In this document: one piece after another, positions 9,701-16,348 of the stretch
Numbering within the stretch: position 1 is the stretch's first letter
How the letters are laid out: each line of letters opens with the position of its first letter
NCBI RefSeq assembly: GCF_016919245.1
Contig: NZ_JAFEJA010000001.1
Location: forward strand, 3,834,001-3,898,000
Length of the DNA: 64,000 nt
Source: Streptomyces zhihengii
GTDB taxonomy: Bacteria > Actinomycetota > Actinomycetes > Streptomycetales > Streptomycetaceae
Reading direction: 5' to 3'
Made by a program: the position numbers and the translations under genes
The notes under the pieces: model-generated
What the model was told of the DNA's origin: nothing
Databases searched by the model: none
Seen by the model: only the letters and a program-made list of their open reading frames with translations

Positions 9701-10073
9701 CGGTGAGCGTGGTCATCGGTCCGAGCAGCACGGCCCCGAACAGCAGGGTGGCCAGCACCCGCGCTCCGAGCACGGCGGCCACGGCGAAGCCCGCCCCGCG
9801 GTACCCCGTCCCGAGCGTCTCCGACACGACGGCCGCCTGGAGCGCGAGCAGCAGCAGGACGAGGACGCCCAGTGCGTCCCCGATCCCGCCGACCACCTGG
9901 GCGTTCCACAGGCGCCTCAGGGGCGCACCGCGCAACAGGGCCCGCACGGCCCGCTCCCGCGAGTCCGCGGCGAGTGCCTCGGTGTCGGTGGTGTCTGAGG
10001 AGGCGTCGGAGGCAGTCTCTGCAGCGGTACCCGTGACCGCCTGCTGCTCGGCTGGCTGCTCGGCTCGCGTCAT
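6795..10073 (-). CDS. tmk: Thymidylate kinase fused to a transporter-like membrane domain and a long coiled coil
   Basis: Makes dTDP from dTMP for DNA synthesis; the kinase domain is complete. Residues about 40-500 form a 10-12 helix MFS-like membrane region. Residues about 525-735 are the kinase, with P-loop EGGDGAGKST (531-540), a downstream TREPG segment and the SDRYIDSSVAYQG motif. About 738-905 is an unbroken Glu/Ala/Arg-rich coiled coil. The last 185 residues look disordered and contain ETAVLP, QTSVLP and DTAVLR. The 1092-residue length compares with about 210 for a plain Tmk; the same fusion is annotated in S. coelicolor (SCO3542, from memory). It lies between topA and holB. A TAGGCT hexamer 6 bases before the ATG suggests a leaderless mRNA, although GGGCGG there could also act as a weak ribosome site. 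Confidence 0.9.
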   Translation of the reverse strand: MTRAEQPAEQQAVTGTAAETASDASSDTTDTEALAADSRERAVRALLRGAPLRRLWNAQVVGGIGDALGVLVLLLLALQAAVVSETLGTGYRGAGFAVAAVLGARVLATLLFGAVLLGPMTTLTAAGGPLDRRWTMIGADGIRLALLVVAPLWLDWTPDNALALLLITVFVTGVAERFWTVARDGAAPALLPAPPLEGAAVRPLPDHLEALRRLWTRTAFAVVPVAAAVLLVAALVSNLLGTGVEWFTLHQAALGSYVAAGLFAASVSTLWFVEFPDTQTPRPRSPLEGLRRPSTGNGTDKGRTGGIPVFVLACAAVTAAIASAAAVAVLHAVDLGAGPAGFALLVLALTGGTGAGIRAAGSVLPALSRRRLLALALAVTGVALLAMGLVPDTATVLFLGVLAGLAAGVAANTGHVLIDQETEDFRRARLTEHLQAVVRVCLGVAAVVAPLIAAAIGPHRLASGDFVFAHGGAAFTLMLVGALLLPVAALVLAKTDDRSGVPLRRDLGDALRGGADPVQRPAASGFFIAVEGGDGAGKSTQVEALADWIRAKGHEVVVTREPGATPVGKRLRSILLDVSSAGLSNRAEALLYAADRAEHVDSLVRPALERGAIVISDRYIDSSVAYQGAGRDLSPTEIARISRWATGGLVPHLTVLLDVSPEAARERFTEAPDRLESEPAEFHQRVRTGFLTLAAADPGRYLVVDAGQEPAAVTTVVRHRLDQLLPLSAAEITAQEEARKAAEEEARRRAEEEARRKAEEERLERERQEQLAKLRAEEEERKRREEEEARRREAERQAEEARQRAEEARLRAEEERRRREAEEQARQEEQERLRRQAEEEARLRAEAEARRLEKQRKAEEALLKAEAARRAAEEEARLAAEEARRRAEAEAAATAAAQEVSASEITVPTPIVRPEDLPPTASDEITREVPRPDADRGRSDETAVLPRVPDPSADPADAQTSVLPAVEDTAVLRPVREDASRSDAPADRVPADFFRDERGEHGDREERDERTGRSDRAERSGRERAGDGRDEGRGEGANERTRELPQVDPGAEPSRRRSDWAEETPLDDLPTLADELLGPHQDDDERGRRRGR

Positions 10074-10079
10074 CCGCCC

Positions 10080-10085
10080 AGCCTA
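10080..10085 (-). promoter_or_regulatory. -10 hexamer TAGGCT for leaderless tmk
   Basis: TAGGCT ends 6 bases before the tmk ATG, so transcription should start at or beside the A of the start codon. The -35 region is not clear. The same hexamer and spacing recurs before 49031 and 52561. Confidence 0.45.
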
Positions 10086-10197
10086 TCCGGAGCGTCTTGC
10101 TCCCCGACGGGGTGTCCGAACAGACGGACGCTTTTGTCGCAAGAGTGTGAACTCCCACGCCCCCGGTGCCCGGTAACGAAGGGCCCGTGAACGGAAA

Positions 10198-10243
10198 GAG
10201 CCGCTCGCGCCCCGGAGCGTGCGCCCCGGAGCACGAGCGGCTC
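10198..10243 (-). terminator. Hairpin terminator of topA
   Basis: Perfect 10-base arms (GAGCCGCTCG / CGAGCGGCTC) around a 26-base loop that can pair internally. It starts 12 bases after the topA stop and is followed on the minus strand by TTTCC. Confidence 0.65.
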
Positions 10244-10254
10244 GTGAACCGGTC

Positions 10255-13086
10255 CTACTCGTCCGTCGCCGTGGACGACTTGGCCGACGCGGCCGCCTTC
10301 TTCGTGGCGGTCGCGGTCTTCTTGGCCGTCGTCGTCTTCTTGGCGGCGGTCTTCTTCGCCGTCGTGGTCTTCTTCGCCGCGGTCTTCTTGGCGGGCGCCT
10401 TCTTGGCCGCCTTCTTCGCGGTCTTCTTGGCCGGTCCCTTGGCGCGCTTCTCGGCGAGGAGCTCGTAGCCGCGCTCCGGCGTGATGTCCTCGACGCTGTC
10501 ACCGGTGCGCAGGGTGGCGTTGGTCTCCCCGTCGGTGACGTAGGGACCGAAGCGGCCGTCCTTGACCACCACGGGACGCTCGCTCACCGGGTCGGTGCCC
10601 AGCTCCTTCAGCGGCGGCTTGGCCGCGGCCCGGCCGCGCTGCTTCGGCTGCGCGTAGATCGCGAGGGCCTCGTCCAGCGTGATGGAGAAGAGCTGGTCCT
10701 CGTTCTCCAGGGAGCGCGAGTCGGTGCCCTTCTTCAGGTACGGGCCGTAGCGGCCGTTCTGCGCGGTGATCTCCACGCCCTCGGCGTCGGTGCCGACCAC
10801 CCGCGGCAGGGACATCAGCTTCAGCGCCTCGGCGAGCGTGACCGTGTCGATCGACATGTTCTTGAAGAGCGACGCGGTGCGCGGCTTGACCGCGTTCTTG
10901 CCCGTCTTCGGAGTGCCCTCGGGGAGGATCTCCGTGACGTACGGGCCGTAGCGCCCGTCCTTGGCGACGATCTGGTGCCCGCTGACCGGGTCGGTGCCCA
11001 GCTCGAAGTCCCCGCTCGGCTTGGCGAGCAGTTCCTCCGCGTGCTCGACGGTGAGCTCGTCCGGGGCGAGGTCGTCCGGGACGTCGGCGCGCTGGTGGCC
11101 CTCCGCGTCCTTCTCCCCGCGCTCCACGTAGGGGCCGTAGCGGCCGACGCGCAGCTTGATGTCGTTGCCGACGGGGAAGCTGGAGATCTCCCGGGCGTCG
11201 ATGGCGCCGAGGTCGGTGACCAGTTCCTTCAGGCCGCCGAGGTGGTCGCCGTCGCCGTTGCCCGCCTCGCTGGCGGCACCGGCGGCGTCGCCCTCGCCGA
11301 AGTAGAAGCGCCGCAGCCACGGCACGGCCTGCGCCTCACCGCGTGCGATGCGGTCGAGGTCGTCCTCCATCTTCGCGGTGAAGTCGTAGTCGACGAGCCG
11401 GCCGAAGTGCTTCTCCAGCAGGTTGACCACGGCGAAGGAGAGGAAGGACGGGACGAGCGCCGTCCCCTTCTTGAAGACGTACCCCCGGTCGAGGATCGTG
11501 CCGATGATCGACGCGTACGTCGACGGGCGGCCGATCTCGCGCTCCTCCAGCTCCTTGACCAGCGAGGCCTCGGTGTAGCGGGCGGGCGGCTTGGTGGCGT
11601 GGCCGTCGACGGTGATCTCCTCGGCCGACAGCGCGTCGCCCTCGGTGACCTGCGGCAGCCGGCGCTCACGGTCGTCGAGCTCGGCGTTCGGGTCGTCGGC
11701 GCCCTCCACGTAGGCCTTCATGAAGCCGTGGAAGGTGATCGTCTTGCCGGACGCGGTGAACTCGGCGTCGCGGCCGTCCGCGGCACGTCCGCCGATGCGC
11801 ACGGTGACGCTGTTGCCGACGGCGTCCTTCATCTGGGAGGCGACGGTCCGCTTCCAGATCAGCTCGTACAGCCGGAACTGGTCACCGGTGAGCCCGGTCT
11901 CGGCGGGGGTGCGGAAACGATCACCCGAGGGGCGGATCGCCTCGTGCGCCTCCTGGGCGTTCTTGACCTTGCCCGCGTAGGTGCGCGGCTTGTCCGGCAG
12001 GTAGTCGGCGCCGTAGAGCTGGGTCACCTGCGCGCGCGCCGCCGTCACGGCGGTGTCGGACAGCGTCGTGGAGTCCGTACGCATGTAGGTGATGAAGCCG
12101 TTCTCGTACAGCTTCTGCGCGACCTGCATGGTCGCCTTGGCGCCGAATCCGAGCTTGCGGGACGCCTCCTGCTGGAGGGTCGTCGTACGGAACGGAGCGT
12201 AGGGCGAGCGGCGGTACGGCTTGGACTCGACCGAGCGCACCGCGAAGGACGCGCCCTCCAGGGCGGCGGCCAGCGACCGGGCGTTCGCCTCGTCGAGGTG
12301 GAGCACCTGGGCGGACTTCAGCCGGCCGTCGGAGCCGAAGTCGCGGCCCTGCGCGACACGCTGCCCGTCGACGGTGTTCAGGCGCGCGGAGAAGGACGAG
12401 GGGTCCGAGGCGTCACCGGTGCGGCCGGTGGAGAAGGTGCCGGTCAGGTCCCAGTACTCGGCGGAGCGGAACGCGATGCGCTCCCGCTCCCGCTCGACCA
12501 CGAGCCGGGTCGCCACGGACTGCACACGGCCGGCGGACAGCCGCGGCATGACCTTCTTCCACAAGACCGGCGAGACCTCGTAGCCGTAGAGGCGGTCGAG
12601 GATGCGGCGGGTCTCCTGGGCGTCGACCATGCGCTTGTTCAGCTCGCGCGGGTTGGCGACGGCAGCGCGGATCGCGTCCTTGGTGATCTCGTGGAAGACC
12701 ATCCGGTGGACGGGGACCTTGGGCTTGAGGACCTCCAGCAGGTGCCACGCGATGGCTTCGCCCTCGCGGTCCTCATCGGTGGCGAGGAAGAGCTCGTCGG
12801 ACTCCGCGAGCTGTTCCTTCAGCTTCCTGACCTGAGCCTTCTTGTCGGCGTTGACGACATAGATGGGCTGGAAGTCGTGTTCGACGTCGACGCCGAGGCG
12901 GCGCACCTCACCCGTGTACTTCTCCGGCACCTCGGCGGCGCCGTTCGGGAGGTCGCGGATGTGCCCGACGCTCGCCTCGACGACATAGCCGGGGCCGAGG
13001 TAGCCCTTGATCGTCTTCGCCTTGGCAGGCGACTCGACGATCACGAGTCGGCGGCCGCCCTGTGCGGTCTCGCTGGTCGGGGACAA
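10255..13086 (-). CDS. topA: DNA topoisomerase I
   Basis: Type IA topoisomerase that relaxes negative supercoils. The protein begins with a Toprim domain (RRLVIVESPAKAK at 12-24; acidic residues in TDEDREGE at about 103-110). The catalytic tyrosine is Tyr334 in ITYMRTDS. Four C-terminal repeats of the form GRYGPYV/GRFGPYV replace zinc fingers. A final Lys/Ala/Thr tail resembles histone H1 and is typical of Streptomyces TopA. I chose the TTG at 13086 because the conserved N-terminus SPTSETAQGGRRLVIVES starts there and GGAGA lies 11 bases upstream; the frame stays open 50 codons further but without conserved sequence. Length 943 residues, as expected. It lies directly upstream of tmk on the same strand. 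Confidence 0.96.
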   Translation of the reverse strand: MSPTSETAQGGRRLVIVESPAKAKTIKGYLGPGYVVEASVGHIRDLPNGAAEVPEKYTGEVRRLGVDVEHDFQPIYVVNADKKAQVRKLKEQLAESDELFLATDEDREGEAIAWHLLEVLKPKVPVHRMVFHEITKDAIRAAVANPRELNKRMVDAQETRRILDRLYGYEVSPVLWKKVMPRLSAGRVQSVATRLVVERERERIAFRSAEYWDLTGTFSTGRTGDASDPSSFSARLNTVDGQRVAQGRDFGSDGRLKSAQVLHLDEANARSLAAALEGASFAVRSVESKPYRRSPYAPFRTTTLQQEASRKLGFGAKATMQVAQKLYENGFITYMRTDSTTLSDTAVTAARAQVTQLYGADYLPDKPRTYAGKVKNAQEAHEAIRPSGDRFRTPAETGLTGDQFRLYELIWKRTVASQMKDAVGNSVTVRIGGRAADGRDAEFTASGKTITFHGFMKAYVEGADDPNAELDDRERRLPQVTEGDALSAEEITVDGHATKPPARYTEASLVKELEEREIGRPSTYASIIGTILDRGYVFKKGTALVPSFLSFAVVNLLEKHFGRLVDYDFTAKMEDDLDRIARGEAQAVPWLRRFYFGEGDAAGAASEAGNGDGDHLGGLKELVTDLGAIDAREISSFPVGNDIKLRVGRYGPYVERGEKDAEGHQRADVPDDLAPDELTVEHAEELLAKPSGDFELGTDPVSGHQIVAKDGRYGPYVTEILPEGTPKTGKNAVKPRTASLFKNMSIDTVTLAEALKLMSLPRVVGTDAEGVEITAQNGRYGPYLKKGTDSRSLENEDQLFSITLDEALAIYAQPKQRGRAAAKPPLKELGTDPVSERPVVVKDGRFGPYVTDGETNATLRTGDSVEDITPERGYELLAEKRAKGPAKKTAKKAAKKAPAKKTAAKKTTTAKKTAAKKTTTAKKTATATKKAAASAKSSTATDE

Positions 13087-13320
13087 CTTCGCTCTTCTCT
13101 CCGGTCGACATTCGATGGGCGCCGTCAGCGCCGCCGCGCGGCGTCCTACCCGTGGGTACAGGCGTTGCGGCACTGCTGTGACGCTGCTGTCGCTGCGGAG
13201 TGTGACGGTACAACCCGCCCCCGTGTCAAACGGCAAAAGCCCGCAACGGCCACTCGAACGGTAACCCGACTCCCGCCCTTCATGCCGCCCGGACCGGCAC
13301 GCCGGCGCCCGGGGCGCATC

Positions 13321-13518
13321 TCACAGGCGTGCGAAGCACCACACCCCGAGGGTGAGGAAGACCGCACCGAAGCCGAGCCCGAAGGCGGTGGCCGCGGCCG
13401 GGCTCACGCCGTGCGCCACGGGTGCCCGGTGCGCGAGCCGTACCCCCGTCCACAGCAGCAGCCCGGCTCCGAACAGCGCGAATGCCGCCCCGGCGAAGAT
13501 CGCTGGTCCGCTCTCCAT
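13321..13518 (-). CDS. Small two-helix membrane protein
   Basis: 65 residues with two hydrophobic segments (about 5-23 and 40-60) separated by a basic, His-containing loop. The ATG is preceded by GTAGGGG. It lies upstream of topA in the same direction, but with more than 230 bases between, so it may have its own transcript. I do not recognise a family. The regular membrane pattern and the ribosome site make a real gene likely. The function is unknown. Confidence 0.6.
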   Translation of the reverse strand: MESGPAIFAGAAFALFGAGLLLWTGVRLAHRAPVAHGVSPAAATAFGLGFGAVFLTLGVWCFARL

Positions 13519-13922
13519 GCCCCTACCCGGCCCTTCCCTGACGCCTCGGTCGTCCGGAGGCCGAGGCTGGCACCCCGGAGCGTCACCGGCGCGAATTCCG
13601 GGTGAACGGCGCGTGGGTTCACCCGGCCGGTCGCCTGCGCGGCCGTTCCGGACGGATTCCCTCCATTTCGCGCCGCACCGAAAACCCGGGGCGGCGGGGT
13701 CCGGAAGCCGGGAAATGCCCGCAATCGGAACATTGGCCGGATCGACGACCTCGGCTGACGCGAATCCGACCCCCGCGAGGGGTCACCCGAGGCCGTAGGG
13801 AGCCCGCCACTCGTGGGCGCGCGGGGCCGGGAGCGGGCCGGGCCCGCGAGCGCCACCCGCGGAGGACGGGCCGGGCCCCGCGAGGGCCACCCGCGGAGGG
13901 GCGGTACCGCGGGGGGCTGCGG
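13519..13922. other. Intergenic region with a duplicated 33-34 base segment
   Basis: About 400 bases without a supported gene; the long plus-strand frame across it is a shadow of the methyltransferase. At 13835-13899 a segment beginning GGGCCGGG and ending CCACCCGCGGAGG occurs twice in tandem with a few differences. Confidence 0.6.
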
Positions 13923-15443
13923 TCACCCGGTCGGACCGGACTCCGCCGGGACGAGGAAGCCCTCCTCCACCAGCAGACGCAGCGCACGCGGAGTGCGGTC
14001 GCGCAGCAGCACCGGGTCCTCGTCGATGAGCTGCGCGATGGCGTCGAGGATCCGGCCGGCGCTCAGCGTCCCGTCGCACGCCCCGGCGAAACCGGCGCCG
14101 ACGGTGTCCACCGTGGTCGCCCGCCGCATCCCGCGGTGCCGCCGCAGCACCACATGCTCCGGGTCCTCCGCACCGGGCGGGCCGACCTGCTCCTGCACCA
14201 CGTCGGGGGCGAGCACGAAGCGGTCCGCGAGCAGCGCCGCGTCGTCGCTGGCCCGCAGGTAGTCCTGGCGGTCGAAATGGGCGCGCACGCTCACGCCGAG
14301 CGGCTGCTCCACGGGGTGCGGCCATTCCTCGGTCACGACGGAGGGGCGCTCGGAGCCGGACTTGCGCAGGGTGATCCAGCCGAAGCCCACCGCCTTGGTC
14401 CCGCGCGCCTCGAACTCGTCGAGCCATGCGTCGTACCGGGCCGCGTAGGCCGCGGGGTCGGCCCGGTGGTCGCCGCTGTCGCGCAGCCACAGCTCGGCGT
14501 ACTGGGTCACGTCCTGCACCTCGCGCTGGACGATCCAGGCGTCGCAGCCGCGGGGCACCCAGGAACGGAGCCGCTCCTGCCAGTCCTCCCCCTCCACGTG
14601 CTGCCAGTTGGCGAGGAACTGGGCGTAACCCCCGTCGTTGAGCCGTTCCCCGGCCTGCTGGACGAGTGAGCGGCACAGGTCGTCGCCGCCCATCCCGCCG
14701 TCCCGGTAGGTGAGCCGGGCGCCGGGGGAGATGACGAACGGCGGGTTGGACACGATCAGGTCGTACGTCTCGGCGCCGGCCGGCTCGAACAGCGACCCCT
14801 CGCGCAGATCGGCCTCCCGCGCCCCGGAGAGGGCGAGGGTGAGCCGGGTGAAGTCGAGCGCCCGCGGATTCAGATCGGTGGCCGTGACCCTGGTGGCGTG
14901 CTGTGCGGCGTGCAGGGCCTGGATGCCCGAACCGGTGCCGACGTCGAGCGCGGACGCCACCGGCGTGCGCACGGTGATCCCGGCGAGCGTGGTCGACGCG
15001 CCGCCGACCCCGAGGACGACGCCCTTGCCCTGGCCGCCCGCCCCGCCGGCGCCGCCGACCGCGCAGCCGAGGTCGGAGACGATGAACCAGTCCTGGCCCT
15101 CCGGCCCTCCGTAGGGCCGGACGTCCACGGTCGCCCGCACCTCGTCGCCGTCGCGCACCAGCCAGCCGTCGGCGAGGCATTCCTCCAGCGGCAGTGCCGT
15201 GCGGGCCCGCTGACGGGCGACGGGCCGCTGGAGCAGGAACAGCCGCACCAGCGCGGACAGCACGCCGTCCTCGCGGGTCGCGCGCAGGGCCGGCACGGTC
15301 TCGCTGCGGGCCAGCGCCGTGTAGGCGGGGGCGCCGAGCAGGTCGAGCAGGCCGTCGGCGGTGAAGTCGGCGGCGAGGAAGGCGTCACGGAGCCGCGGGG
15401 CGAGGCCGGGCGAGGGAAGACTGGGCGTACTCACGGACCCCAT
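13923..15443 (-). CDS. SAM-dependent methyltransferase (NPPF type)
   Basis: Class I methyltransferase of about 506 residues. The SAM motif is LDVGTGSGIQ. VSNPPF follows about 70 residues later, the signature shared by enzymes that methylate amide or exocyclic amino nitrogens (HemK/PrmC, HsdM, RsmC types). An N-terminal helical region and a longer C-terminal domain flank the catalytic core. The substrate cannot be told; a protein, rRNA or DNA nitrogen are all possible. The start is uncertain: the ATG at 15443 and the GTG at 15434 are both plausible and neither has a strong ribosome site. It stands alone on the minus strand between the small membrane protein and the lipoprotein gene. Confidence 0.85.
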   Translation of the reverse strand: MGSVSTPSLPSPGLAPRLRDAFLAADFTADGLLDLLGAPAYTALARSETVPALRATREDGVLSALVRLFLLQRPVARQRARTALPLEECLADGWLVRDGDEVRATVDVRPYGGPEGQDWFIVSDLGCAVGGAGGAGGQGKGVVLGVGGASTTLAGITVRTPVASALDVGTGSGIQALHAAQHATRVTATDLNPRALDFTRLTLALSGAREADLREGSLFEPAGAETYDLIVSNPPFVISPGARLTYRDGGMGGDDLCRSLVQQAGERLNDGGYAQFLANWQHVEGEDWQERLRSWVPRGCDAWIVQREVQDVTQYAELWLRDSGDHRADPAAYAARYDAWLDEFEARGTKAVGFGWITLRKSGSERPSVVTEEWPHPVEQPLGVSVRAHFDRQDYLRASDDAALLADRFVLAPDVVQEQVGPPGAEDPEHVVLRRHRGMRRATTVDTVGAGFAGACDGTLSAGRILDAIAQLIDEDPVLLRDRTPRALRLLVEEGFLVPAESGPTG

Positions 15444-15585
15444 TGTGTCCGCCGCCGGCCGCGGACGCCGCACTCCGCCCTGCCGGTGCCGCGGCGCAGG
15501 GAACCCGAGGCGGGCCGCGGGCGGCAGGCGAGCGCACGGCCCGGCCGCGAGGGCGGCCGGGCCGTGGGCACATCAGGTGCGGGGG

Positions 15586-16161
15586 TCAGGAGGCGGAGGC
15601 CCCTTCGGCGGAGTTCGACGCCTCGGCGCGCTGGCAGCCCGGCTGCTTCGCCATGGCCGTCCCCAGCTCACCGGACTGGAGCTTGGCGAGCGCGGCCTGG
15701 TCCATCCGCTCGATCTTCTTCAGCCCGTCCGCGACCTCCTGGAGGCCGTCGGCGAACTTCTGCTGGTCCTCCGGGTTCAGACCGTCGATCTGCTCCTTCA
15801 GCTTCAGGTACTCGGCCGCCGTGGCGTCGAGTTCCTTCACCGCGTCGTTCTGGAGCTTCTCGCCGTCGTCGACCGGCGGGACGCCCGCGTCGCGCACGGC
15901 CTTGGCAAGTGCCTTGTCCGCGGCGGCGATGTCGGCGAACGCCTTGGAGTCGGCGGCCTGGATGTCGGCGGGCTTGCCGTCGGCAGCCGTCGAGATGATG
16001 GCCTGCTGGGCGTCGGCCCGCTTCTGGATCTGCGGCTTCGCCTGGTCGCAGACCTTCTTGGCCCAGTCGTTGACCTTTTCCTCGCTGTCGTCGCCGCATC
16101 CCGACAGCACCAGTACCAGTACCGCACCGCCGGACAGCGCGGCCGCAAACTTCTTGTTCAC
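15586..16161 (-). CDS. Small secreted lipoprotein
   Basis: 191 residues. A short basic N-terminus and hydrophobic stretch end in VLSGCGDD, a lipobox with the modified Cys at about residue 21. The rest is charged, Ala/Lys/Asp-rich and predicted helical, with a Cys pair (one near residue 38, one near the C-terminus) that could form a disulfide. The GTG at 16161 has GGAAGGGACC just upstream. No enzyme motif is visible. The function is unknown; a cell-surface binding or structural role is an inference only. Confidence 0.78.
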   Translation of the reverse strand: MNKKFAAALSGGAVLVLVLSGCGDDSEEKVNDWAKKVCDQAKPQIQKRADAQQAIISTAADGKPADIQAADSKAFADIAAADKALAKAVRDAGVPPVDDGEKLQNDAVKELDATAAEYLKLKEQIDGLNPEDQQKFADGLQEVADGLKKIERMDQAALAKLQSGELGTAMAKQPGCQRAEASNSAEGASAS

Positions 16162-16296
16162 CGGATCGGTCCCTTCCAAGGCTCTCGGCCCCGGAACATA
16201 CACGCCATGTGGGCGACAACCGCATGCCGGGAGTCCGGTTCATGGGCTTTTAAAGCCATTTGCACCAAGGGAGACAAGGCTCACCCGGAAGCACGA

Positions 16297-16330
16297 GCGG
16301 GCGGACGCCGCATCAATCCGCGACGCCCGC
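16297..16330 (-). terminator. Hairpin after hppA
   Basis: GCGGGCG and CGCCCGC arms with a 20-base loop, 19 bases past the hppA stop in the minus direction. No T run. Moderate candidate terminator. Confidence 0.45.
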
Positions 16331-16348
16331 CCGTCCGTTGAGCACATG

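Noticed and set aside
6792..9998. 1068-codon plus-strand frame over tmk
   Set aside because: Antisense shadow; its Leu/Gly-rich sequence mirrors the Glu/Ala/Arg coiled coil of the real gene.
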